Position numbers and translations under genes: made by a program. From Antedon mediterranea (lineage: Eukaryota > Echinodermata > Crinoidea > Comatulida > Antedonidae): a DNA stretch of 64,000 nucleotides. The notes beneath the pieces were generated by a model, which did not search any database, had not been told where the DNA came from, and saw only the letters and a program-made list of their open reading frames with translations. Shown here piece after piece: positions 10,801-22,800 of the stretch (the stretch's first letter is position 1; the number at the start of each line of letters is the position of its first letter). Location: the NCBI RefSeq assembly GCF_964355755.1, contig NC_092676.1, positions 15,484,288 to 15,548,287 on the forward strand, written 5' to 3'.

Positions 10801-13800
10801 GGCCTAGCTTTAAAATTAAGGGCAATCAACTCAGAATACACAAGCCGTCTAGGCCTACTCCTACTACGGCAGTGCTGGCTAAAGCAGCTAGCCGCCTAGT
10901 TTAGTTAGAGGAGAAGAAAGAGAAGGGCCTCTCGCCTATCTATAGGCCTAACTAGAGCCTGTTTATAGTTTAATAAATACACAGTATTTTAATTATAATT
11001 ATCAACAGAGCCGCGCATTATTATTTATATTTTGCTGTAGATTTTCGTAGCTTACCTTTTTAGGCCATCGCTTTTGTTCCATCAATTTTTGACGATCTTG
11101 TCTTCTTTTCGATGCTTCGCTGGCAGGTTTGATATGAGCAAGCTGTGTTGGTACAGCGTCCGGCTTTAATCGCCTTGTTGGTTTTCGACCGAGTGACACT
11201 TTCACAGAATTGTCTTCAAACATATCTTTCTCAAAATGTTCACTACACACTCGAGAATGTACATTTACATGAGGATTCTCTAACTTCAAAGATGCCACCC
11301 ACTTACGAAGTAAATCTTTATTGTGCAAAGGCAATCGATGAAAGCTGACGTTAACTTTGTTGGTAGATTTCCTGTCTTTCCTACTTGATGCATTACTGCA
11401 ACCGAAAGCCATACAAAATACCATAATTTTTGCTGGACGTACACGGTTACTACCGTTTAAATTAATAAATAAAAAATCAGCATACACTATAAAACGCAAA
11501 ACTTTGAAGAAACGGGAAAAAAGCGAGAAATTACGGTGAAAATTAGCTGGACAAATACAGTCAACTGACACTACAGTGATATTCGCACGTGTACAAAGTA
11601 TACGAAGATCCCGGATGAAGGGACTTCCGCCCCACCACCGATCGTAGCTTCCTGGTTTTTTTCCAAGATGGCGGAGCACCATTACCGTGGAACAAAAATA
11701 ACTAAAAAATCGGATTTTTGCTATTGGTTTCAACTTTTTAATTTATCCTTTGTTTATTTTTATATACATTTTACTATATACACTAGTTTAAAAGAAATAA
11801 TACTGGATTCCTTTAAACGATATATTCAATCCTAATATGGATTGTGGCAAATTGATTAAGAACATCCTTGGTTTAAAAAAATGAACGATGCATTTGCAAA
11901 GGTTGTTGATCTAGTAAACGTGTTGATTCTTATAGCAATGCATTTAGCCAAAATCTATTTTTTATATTATTAGTATTATTTTAGATAGCATTTTCAAATG
12001 ATTAATTCCAAATTATTATCACGTATATATATATTCATATATTTGGCTATAGATGTTCAATTTAAATAAGGCACTCAGTTTTTAAAAAGAAAATTTATTC
12101 CCGGGAGAGAGACACTGTTCATTTAGGAGGAGTATTTTTTTTTATCGAGTTTAATCATTATAGAACTTAGTCAAATTGATCTATATATTATTTTCACTAT
12201 GATGTTTCTCAATATATTTTACTTGCAAAGATCAAAAGACAATAAATGACATAGGCTTATAACTGTTTATAGGACATTAACTTTCTGTTTATCTGAAAAC
12301 GCAAATATAATATGTTTCAAGAAAAATTTATTTTATTCAATGTTCCAGAAGTATAAAATGGTGATGATGTTGCTTAATTGGAAATATTTGGATTGTGAGG
12401 TAATAATTATACATCTGAATTACGTACCAAAGAAATAGAAAGGGCTTGGCCATCCTGCGTATTCTACAAGTACGCCCGCTAACGGCATACCAACGACTGC
12501 CCCAGCGTAAGATCCTGTAATAAAACAAAAATCACAATTAATTATTAATTTTTTTTAATTCATCAGAATACTGCAGTGTGTTGTCTAATTTATAGCGTGT
12601 TTTAATAGATAATTTATTAAAAGCCGATGTTTAATATAAGGAACATTGATCTGAATACCAAACCGGTAATTGTTTAAATTCCAAAAATGCCCTTACGTAA
12701 ATTTATATATAGATAAAATCGTATTAAAAAACACAATCACGTAAACACAAAATACAAATTGAAGTTTGAGTCAGTTGCAGTGCAGTTGCAGTGCAGTTGC
12801 AGTGCAGTTGCAGTGCAGTTGCAGTGCAGTTGCAGTGCAGTTGCAGTGCAGTTGCAGTGCAGTTGCAGTGCAGTTGCAGTGCAGTTGCAGTGCAGTTGCA
12901 GTGCAGTTGCAGTGCAGTTGCAGTGCAGTTGCAGTGCAGTTGCAGTGCAGTTGCAGTGCAGTTGCAGTGCAGTTGCAGTGCAGTTGCAGTGCAGTTGCAG
13001 TGCAGTTGCAGTGCAGTTGCAGTGCAGTTGCAGTGCAGTTGCAGTGCAGTTGCAGTGCAGTTGCAGTGCAGTTGCAGTGCAGTTGCAGTGCAGTTGCAGT
13101 GCAGTTGCAGTGCAGTTGCAGTGCAGTTGCAGTGCAGTTGCAGTGCAGTTGCAGTGCAGTTGCAGTGCAGTTGCAGTGCAGTTGCAGCTCGGCGTCATGT
13201 GCAGTGCTGTGGGTCCACTGAAGTACATAATAAAAAGTCTCAATTTGAATCGGTCAGGAGAACCCTTTTAGTAAAAGGGATTTCGAGAATTAATATACTG
13301 TTAATATATACGATATCTGAAAGGAAATGACTAAAAGAAATATGATTTAAAAAAAACCTTAAAAATCTTAAAGGAAATTTTCTCAGAAGAAAATATTTCT
13401 TATTGTCTAAAATAAAACACAAACAATACGTCGTGTAATAACTGAATTTGTAACTCTGATCCGTCTCGAATCAGTCAGTGAAATAATGCGTTTTTCCCGC
13501 TGCTGCTCTAGCCCGCTACGTCACACGAGATGACTCATTCATTAGATGAAATCAAGCAGCAGTATAGTACTACACTTTGACATTTTTGTTAAAATGGAAA
13601 CTCGACTATAATTTATAGGTACCACCTGTTGAATCCAAAAAACGGCTGGGAAAAGAGTCTAATGACAAATCCCAAAGCATTTCTGGTATTTATGAGTCCC
13701 ATGATATTACTATAATTCACTGTCAGATAATCATTGAATTATTATCAAAACAGTCCATTGAAGTTTTTGTTTGTAATAGGATACTTGAAGTATCTAGGCT

Positions 13801-16800
13801 TGATGAAGTGACCCCGAGACTTGACCTTAGCAATAACAATAAGCAAGCAGCGTTTTTTGTAAGAAATATTCTTGTTAATAATAAGTTTTTTACGAATTCT
13901 TAAACTTCCGGAACTTGTTTACAGAAAAAAAAAAACAGCCAACGACCTATCAGAGCCATTTTTTGCATTGCAATATTACATAAAATAACTATATACAATA
14001 GTACCGTGAAATTACATTACAGTTACTTATGTTAAATTCCGGCATTGATAGGCCTAACTAAATCGTGATTTTAAATGAAAGTGATTTATCGTTTTAGATT
14101 ACACGTTTCTATTTCTCACCTGATTTGTACATTACACATTTTTATCGTCGGCGTTCTTTACATGCCTGTGGCTTGAATGAATTCTTTAATTTCACGATTG
14201 TAATGGTATTTTTTTGTGAATGTCAATGTATTCAATATAAATTGTTTTCCGTATTCCTTAACTATGCATAAATATTTTTATATAATAATTGAGGTTTTAT
14301 GTATACGAAGTTGTATCAAGTTGTACAACTGAATTACTACATAGATACCCATTGGAACTGCCGGCTTTTATTTGATATTGATAATACAGGCATTCTGTTC
14401 ACTTTAGCCTGAAAGCTCTGCTAATATATTCTGACTGTTTTACTTGATCGTCTTGATTTTGTATCTCCATTGAGATCCAGCCACTGATACCCACAGCATT
14501 GTCATTTTTTCAGTAATTTGCCTTTGGATTTATATATCTTCAATTTAATACAATTTTTTATTTCTATGCATCAACAATTTACAAGTCAAGTATGTATACG
14601 TACTTTTAAATTGGCGCGCATGTTCAGTGATGTAGTGCTAAATTATAGAAATTCCAATAGTTTCTCTCTTGAAAGAGAAGTTATACTTCAAAATTGATTA
14701 AATCAAAGTATTGAGTATTTCGAATTATTTATCTCAAACTGTTAATGAGTTTATCAATTCGATTACTCGTTTATATTTGTTATTTTATTTAGTTAGTAAT
14801 TTTGATATTAGGATTCCTTGTCATCGTCTTAGAAGAAACCCCACTTCTCATCTTTTAGCAGAGTAAATTCCTGTCTGAAATTGTTTCATTAGTAGAATAA
14901 ATAAAATGCATTATTTTGCTTTAAGGACATTTGAGTAACTTTAGCAATACTTTTCGTATGTTTCGTAACATTATTAGTAGTTTAGAGCAATTGCTATGTA
15001 TTATGTGTCATTGTTCGTCTGCGTTCCCTCCTGTAGTGAACTTTGAATTTACGGTTGATTGAGAAAAGAAACACACACCAATCGCATTTTGCACGGCTGG
15101 CGATTCAAATACTTCACCCTTTTCTAAATCATCGCCAGTCGCAACGCACACTTATGCTCATGTTCCTAAAGTTTAATTCTTATTTCCAACTAGTTCTTCT
15201 CCTTGTTATGAAGTATCTACCAATCGAAAACTACGATAATCGTAGTATGATAAATCGAATAGAGCAGAGTGACATATTCCTCACACTCACCTTGCAATCG
15301 TTAATGGAACACATTCAATATTGATTACAAATAACATTTTTTAAACATCCTACGATATATAAAAAATACATAGCAATAAAGTTTATGAAATAGTTCTTAT
15401 AAATATCTAATGACAAATAGAGTAAGCATTCAATTGAACATTTCACGAGACATTTTTATATGGAATTCATATGAAATATTGACATCTTTCTTAAACGGAA
15501 TAACTTCTTAAATATCACATAATGTTTCATGATTGATATTGAAGTAATGCAATATACACTGGCCGTTTACTTTATCGTTTTAATTTAGCATTTTGCTTAT
15601 TTTATCTATTTATTATCTCCACTGATATCCAGTCACTTATACCCACAGTATATTGTCATTTTTTCGGTAATTTGTTTTTTTATTTAGTATAATGTCAAAA
15701 ATGGTATTGCGAATGTTGATTCTACATCTTTATGAAGGGTTTCAAGGCTACGATAAGTGTTGCTACTTCAAAGTAACTGGTTTTATTTTTTAGTAGGGAG
15801 AGATAATTGAAAAGTTAATGAGGAGCTCAAATCCAACACCTACAGATCTCTCTAGACAACTGAGCTAATAGCTCGGTTTAGTTACGTTCCCAAATCAACT
15901 ACTACAGTACCAATATAACTATTAATTAAAATATAACATCAAGAAAACAGTAGTCTAGTCTCAAACTAAGTTCGTTTTAGAACACTTGTGACACAGTAGT
16001 TCTGGAATGAGACTTGAATAAATTAGCCTGACTATATCAATATTATTAAACCTATATCCTAAAGTTATTTGAACTTATTAAACAGAAAGTTTGAGCTTTT
16101 GACTGGAAATTAACAGTTGTTACCGTTCGGTATGTATCATAAGTATAGTGAATTAGTTTGAATGCATTCCTTTTGTATTTTCTGACACTACCGTACATTA
16201 TTTGATTTAGCTAATTGAAAGTTTTATAATATATCCAACGTTATTATTAAAATAATTAGTATTATAGGATTCGGTTAAAAGCACGTCTCCGCATAAATGG
16301 CATTAAAAACTCTATAATTAGGTGTGTTATGCTAAAAAATCCATTTGTGTTTTGGGCTAATGTGACACAATACATTATATACTGCCTTGTGTCTGCCGCC
16401 GACAGATGTGATCGCGAAAATTGAATCGTATATTTGAATTTAAAGATCGGGAGTTACGGCTTACTAAATTGTCGAATAATTTGTCAAGCTGATTCATCAT
16501 TATAATCACTATCTTTAACCCTTATCTTTATGAATTTATTAGCATGGATATTTAACAAGACCAATGAATTTGTGAGTTAAAAATCCAAGTTAAAAAGCAC
16601 TGTTTTGTCGAGTATCATTAAAAGTGTAGTTGGTTTATAAATAAGGAGAAAACTGATTTCGTACTTCTGAAACTTCTACGGTATCTAGTCTTGATACACG
16701 TAACTGTATGATAGGAATACCATCATTATGTTAACATTTAATTAGCGTTGTCTTAAAAGCAATTCTTATGATATAACTGCGAGAAGATACAATCATTAAA

Positions 16801-19800
16801 TTAAAACCTCACAGTGAAAAAGACATGATGATATGAATACATTTTGTTATGCTCCCTGGCCGTGAATATTGTTCTTTATTAAAAAAGTAATAAAAACATT
16901 TATTGCAGTGTATTGATTTATTTTCAGTCTTGATGTATAATGTGCATTTGTTAAATACGATATATTTGGGGTCAAAAACATATAAAATGTATAGGTGTGA
17001 CAGCACTTGACTGACTAACTTAATCGGTTAAAGTTTTTTTTACAAACATATATGAGATCATATTCAAACTAATGACCGAAATTTTATTATGACGTTTAAT
17101 TTATACGGAACTATAATATTGTTTTTATATTTGTCCGGGTCAAAGTGACATTTATATTCTTTGTATTTCAGTTTAAATTATGTAATTTCAATGAAATAAA
17201 CTACTTTTTTTTAGTCTGGTATGTTTGTTGGAGTTATTAGATATAGGCCTATAGTATAACAGAAAACATTACGTACCTGCAAATGCAATTGTTGCGAGCA
17301 TACTCCTCTCAAGCGGCGGTGCCCATTTACTCCACATACCATGAATTGATGGATATTCTACGCCCTGGCAATAAAAACAAAAACAAATTGTAGTCATACT
17401 GCTTATTTTTTACTTATTACTTACATTTTACTTAACTTTCCCAGGTATTTTGATGGATACTGTTCATTGTTTACAGTTAACACTCCTGTTTTTCTAGAAC
17501 ACAACAAAATAATAGATATATTAACAAGAGGAGGAGGTTTGATGACCATAATTGACGCAATTTGGTCACACATATGTCATTTCGAGTCTGCAGTCTGAAT
17601 ATAGGGCGATTGGTTTACATTTTAAAATAGTTGGCGATGGTTATTTTAGCTAGACCAATAAATTATAGATAATTAGGCCTACTGAGGTTAATTTGTGTTC
17701 ACTGTACTGATATTTTAGTGTATGTGTATTGTGTTATTTTGCACTGCATGCATTCAAATAGAGACGAGCTGATTGGATAAGAGTTTTCTGTTTTTCAACT
17801 CTATTCAGAGTGATGAATAATTAAAAAGCAAAAAATAATATTTAAATGTTTAAATATTTATGAAAGATTACTTGCAACCTGTGTGCATGTGACGACACTT
17901 CCTTATAAAGATATGCTTCAGAATTAGTTATACCTACAAAAAATGTATAATGCAGGGTATTTTTATTGATACACTGGATATTCAAGAAGGTTGTAATTAT
18001 TTCATTGATCTGAAGATGTATATCGGCGCTAATAAATCGACCAAGACATCTTTAATAATATTATTATTGGCAAAAAGTAAATGTAAATATTTATAAATAT
18101 AGTATATAGAGGCGACCGAATGCGTGATCTATGACAATAAAGTGCATTATTATTAGGCCCGGTGCCTACATAATGTATAGGAGTATGAAAGAAAGCAATA
18201 TCAGTCATAATAATATAACTCAGTGCAGAGGGCGCCAATAGAGGTATCTGTGATATTCCGCTTCGCTAGTGGTAAAATAGCGACAATCATCAATATATCT
18301 AATTGCCGGTTTAATTTGAACTTTTGAAATATGATTCTAAAACAAACCACCGTGAGGGGCGAACCAGGTTTTTAACAAATAATTAATGTTTATGAGTGCG
18401 ATGGTACAAATAATTCCATGAAATGAAATTAGTTGTGCCTACAGACACATTTAATTTACTTTAAATGTAATGGGAATGTTAAATGCTTAAGTTGTACCTT
18501 TTGCAAAAGCCTCTGGGCCTAGCACTATGGACCGCGTATTTCCTTGTGTAAATTCTTTTCTCCATAGAAGTGGCTAATAACTATAAATACTATAAGAACA
18601 ATCAAGTTGGTCGTATTTTAGCTTTCTACGTCCGCTAAAGTTTTACTTAAAGCTTTTGCAAAGGTCTCTAGCCTATGGACCGCATATTTGATTTGTCTCT
18701 TTGTGTTACGAGCCTGCATCAGCATGTAATTTAGCAATTTCATCGTAATTCAACAGAGCAAAATTGCAACCTTGGCAATTAGGAAGTCTAGCTAAAAAAC
18801 AGCCCAAAAAGTGAAACAAATTGCAAACAGAGATTTTTCTTTTTTAAATGGTCACATGAGGAAGAGATCAGAATCTGAGCATCACAACTCTGTCCCTCAT
18901 CTTGATAATATGCAAATTAGAGTGAAATTACATGGTTACCATATCTAAAAACCACTAGTCAGAGAGAGTTGATTTTTTTTTCAGCACGTATTCATTCATT
19001 TGCTATATTTCGGATTGTACATCCATATACAAACATACAAAATGAAAGGAAAACATTTCAAGCAGGAAATTAACATCTTACACAAAAACGACCTAAAATA
19101 TAATTTTAAACCAACGCTAATGTATATATTTATATTTCCTCAAATGAAATATTTTACGAAAAAATGACTGGAAGTATGACATTGGGGCAAAATATATACA
19201 TTAGTGTTGGTGCAAGTAATATTTTAGGCTGTTTTTGTGGTAGATGCTATTGTTAATTTACTGGTTGAAAAAATGTTGTAATTCTTAATAAGTCTGTGTA
19301 AAAACAACTCTCATTAGATTTTTTGTGTTGTTAAGACAGAGGTGTGATGCTAACATTTTGATCTCATAATATGCGACCTTAAATTTGTTTCACTCAAAAT
19401 GCTAGATTGCTATAGCCTAACCGTAGATCGCTATTGTTCTGATCTTGTTTTAGAGGGGATATCGCGTCGTGTTGAGTCGGTGCTATAGATTTCACGCAGA
19501 TTTTTTATACTATAGGCCTAGAAGAATTCTTTTTTGTACAACAAAATTATTGAAAACAAATTAGTATCACACAATCGTTTAATAATATCGTCTATTGAAC
19601 GCCAAATGACCTACAATCGTCCAATCAAATAACAGGAATATATTTAGGTGTTTTATAAGGTAAAAAGTGGAGAACTCCAAGCGCTACCCCTGAATCCGCC
19701 CTTTAAAACTGGAACGAAACATTATGGCTTAAATGAGTTTTAAAGATTCTTTATTTGTTATTATATAACTTCATAAATATCATATAAATTATCATACTAA

Positions 19801-22800
19801 TTTATGATGCAAATCTGCAAGCATTATTTATTATTTATTACGTGGATCACGTGATTGTAACACTTGGTTAGTATATGTCAACAAACACGAACGAAATGAC
19901 GCGTGGTTAACATCCCTATACCGATTGCATTCATCAAACACTATATTTGCATTTATGAAATGATGAATCATAACGCAATGCTTTCCATCAGCGTATCACG
20001 TGACATGAATAGAGCTGTAATGGAAAAGGATTTTAAATAGATCACTATTAGTAATCCAGATTGTAAAAAGATACAACAACAAATCAAAGCTTTGTTTTGT
20101 TATGATCTTCTTTTTGATGAAAGTTTTGATGATAGACAAATGGATCGTCCTTCTATTGCTTGAAACACAATTTCTTCATATTTTATCATTAGTCAAGCTT
20201 GATGTAACATGGCTATGTAACCCGTGGTAACATAGCGCGCGCATTCACCGGCTGTCAGATTGGCTACTTAGATTACCTATTTCAAAATTCGATGATGTTA
20301 GGCCTACATGCTAAGCAAGTATGGTAATACTTATTCACAATACTTAAAAACGTGATGCAAAGTTAAGATCTTATAAGATATTGACTTTGTTCTTTGAATT
20401 TCTTTGAATCCCATTAAAAGAGCAGACAAGCAGACTTGAAGCGATTCACGTTATGTTAATTTCATCTTAAGTTTGCAGGTCTATACATCAGACGAAATAT
20501 TAAAAAACAAGTTTGGTTAAAGAAGATTGTCAAGAGAAATATTTAATATATATTGTACTTGTCGCAATTAGTAGAATAATATCACCGCATTGATGGTCAT
20601 AATGTGTAGTTTATTGGTCTTGTTTAAATATGGCTTGCTACTGCAGCCTGCCTGTAATGATCAATTTAACGACACGCTTTATATGTAATCTTGACAATCA
20701 CGGTAACTATAACCATCAAGATTGCCCCTAGGGGTTATTGTGTCTATTTAATTCACTATGCAAATAGATAATGAAGCTGTTACGAGGCATTTAAAGAATC
20801 ATTCTTTCAAATCTATCATTCTCTAAGTGACTAAATGTTTTAAGATTAGTGCATGTGCGCCGTCTATTTGCATACCCCAGGTTGTTTTGCAAGTATTAAT
20901 ATCACTGACATTTATGGAATATAAAAGATTATTAATTTAAAATAAATAAATAATATTCCATTAAATTTAAAATTTCTATCATTAGGTTCGTGCAGATTAA
21001 CAATTATTGGGGTTTTTAAATGCAGCAATTATAATACAGTACTTGCTGATTTATTATAAAAAAATATTATGAAAGTTATAAATTTTAGTATAACATAAAT
21101 TTAAAAGATAATTGTATGAATCTTTGTTGTATAACACAACAATAAATACATTAATTTCTATCACATTGTAATAATAATTCAAAAGATGAAACATTAATCT
21201 TATCAACTGGACTTGTTTGTTGAAATAGTTGATAAGATTTAACTGTTCATTTTATGTTCTACCTGGATGAATGATAACATTCATAACTAATAATTTAAAG
21301 GGAACGATTAATTAAGATGAAGTCGGTAAAGGACGACCTGTATCATCCAACAGCTTAACAGTCAAATACTAACGTAACACAAATCGACCAGTAACGCAAT
21401 CTATTAACCACTAACGTAACACAAATTAACCAGTAACGCAATCTATTAACCACTAACGTAACACAAATCTACCAGTAACGCAATCTATAAACCACTAACG
21501 TAACACAAATCAACCAGTAACGCAATCTATTAACCACTAACGTAACACAAATCAACCAGTAACGTAATCTATTAACCACTAACGTAACACAAATTAACCA
21601 GTAACGCAATCTATTAACCACTAACGTAACACAAATCAACCAGTAACGCAATCTATTAACCACTAACGTAACATAAATCAACCAGTAACGCAATCTATTA
21701 ACCACTAACGTAACATAAATCTACCAGTAACGCAATCTATAAACCACTAATGTAACATAAATCAACCAGTAACGCAATCTATTAACCACTAACGTAACAC
21801 AAATCAACCAGTAACGTAATCTATTAACCACTAACGTAACACAAATCGACCAGTAACGCAATCTATTAACCACTAACGTAACACAAATTAACCAGTAACG
21901 CAATCTATTAACCACTAACGTAACACAAATCTACCAGTAACGCAATCTATAAACCACTAACGTAACACAAATCAACCAGTAACGCAATCTATTAACCACT
22001 AACGTAACACAAATCAACCAGTAACGTAATCTATTAACCACTAACGTAACACAAATTAACCAGTAACGCAATCTATTAACCACTAACGTAACACAAATCA
22101 ACCAGTAACGCAATCTATTAACCACTAACGTAACATAAATCAACCAGTAACGCAATCTATTAACCACTAACGTAACATAAATCTACCAGTAACGCAATCT
22201 ATAAACCACTAATGTAACATAAATCAACCAGTAACGCAATCTATTAACCACTAACGTAACACAAATCAACCAGTAACGTAATCTATTAACCACTAACGTA
22301 ACACAAATCAACCAGTAACGCAATCTATTAACCACTAACGTAACACAAATCGACCAGTAACGCAATCTATTAACCACTAACGTAACAAAAATCAACCAGT
22401 AACGCAATCTTAATAACCACTAACGTAATACAAATCAACCATTAACGCAATCTATTAACCACTAACGTAACACAAATCTACCAGTAACGCAATCTATTAA
22501 CCACTAACGTAAATCAATCAGTAACGCTATCTATTAACCACTAACGTAACACAAATCAACCAGTAACGTAATCTATTAACCACTAAAGCTTGGTTCCCAC
22601 TAGAACGTAACGCAAGGACGTAAACGCAACGCAAGCGTTTTAACCAATGACAAGCGAAGTTATAGACAGTTAGCAATCACAAGCGAATAAGCCATCGCTT
22701 GTGATTGGTCAATTCACTTGCGTTGCGTTACGTCCTTGCGTTGCGTCGCTAGTGGGAACCACGCTTAACGTAACACAAATCAACCAGTAAAGCAATCTAT

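Larger units (their letters stand above)
6514..11812 (-). mobile_element. Kolobok-type DNA transposon, apparently complete, two genes
   Basis: The left end (6514-6539) and the reverse complement of the right end (11787-11812) agree at 25 of 26 positions, both beginning AGGAAT-x-CAGTATTATTTC. Both ends are immediately flanked by TTAA (6510-6513 and 11813-11816). The interior holds a THAP-domain transposase gene (minus, 11424-8007) and a P2X7-tail-like gene (plus, 6788-7324), convergent, each with an unbroken reading frame. TTAA target duplication plus a THAP-type transposase is the defining combination of the Kolobok superfamily. The near-identical ends, clean duplication and open frames point to a recent insertion. 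It sits in intron 6 of the VGLUT-like gene, with the transposase on the same strand as the host gene. Confidence 0.92.
5869..12427. other. VGLUT-like intron 6, occupied by a DNA transposon
   Basis: Of 6559 bp, 5299 bp are the transposon at 6514-11812. Removing it together with one TTAA would leave an intron of about 1.26 kb, in line with introns 7-9. The remaining flanks, 5869-6509 and 11817-12427, are AT-rich and show nothing. Confidence 0.75.
12515..17276. other. VGLUT-like intron 5
   Basis: Intron of 4762 bp. Contains the 11-bp minisatellite (12772-13187) and a diverged pair of roughly 60-bp direct repeats (14463-14522 and 15614-15674). I see nothing else. Confidence 0.7.

Noticed and set aside
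11425-11733. Extension of the THAP exon to an upstream in-frame ATG at 11733
   Set aside because: It would add about 100 residues encoded by promoter-like sequence that includes the YY1-type site, and THAP domains normally begin at the protein N-terminus.
12737-13330. Four overlapping open frames of 150-180 codons rich in Gln, Cys, Ala, Val
   Set aside because: They are the unavoidable translation of an 11-bp tandem repeat with no stop in any frame.
21469-22407. Minus-strand frames repeating [14 protein letters not shown]
   Set aside because: The 42-bp satellite is a multiple of three, so the frame stays open by periodicity; no start, splice or domain support.
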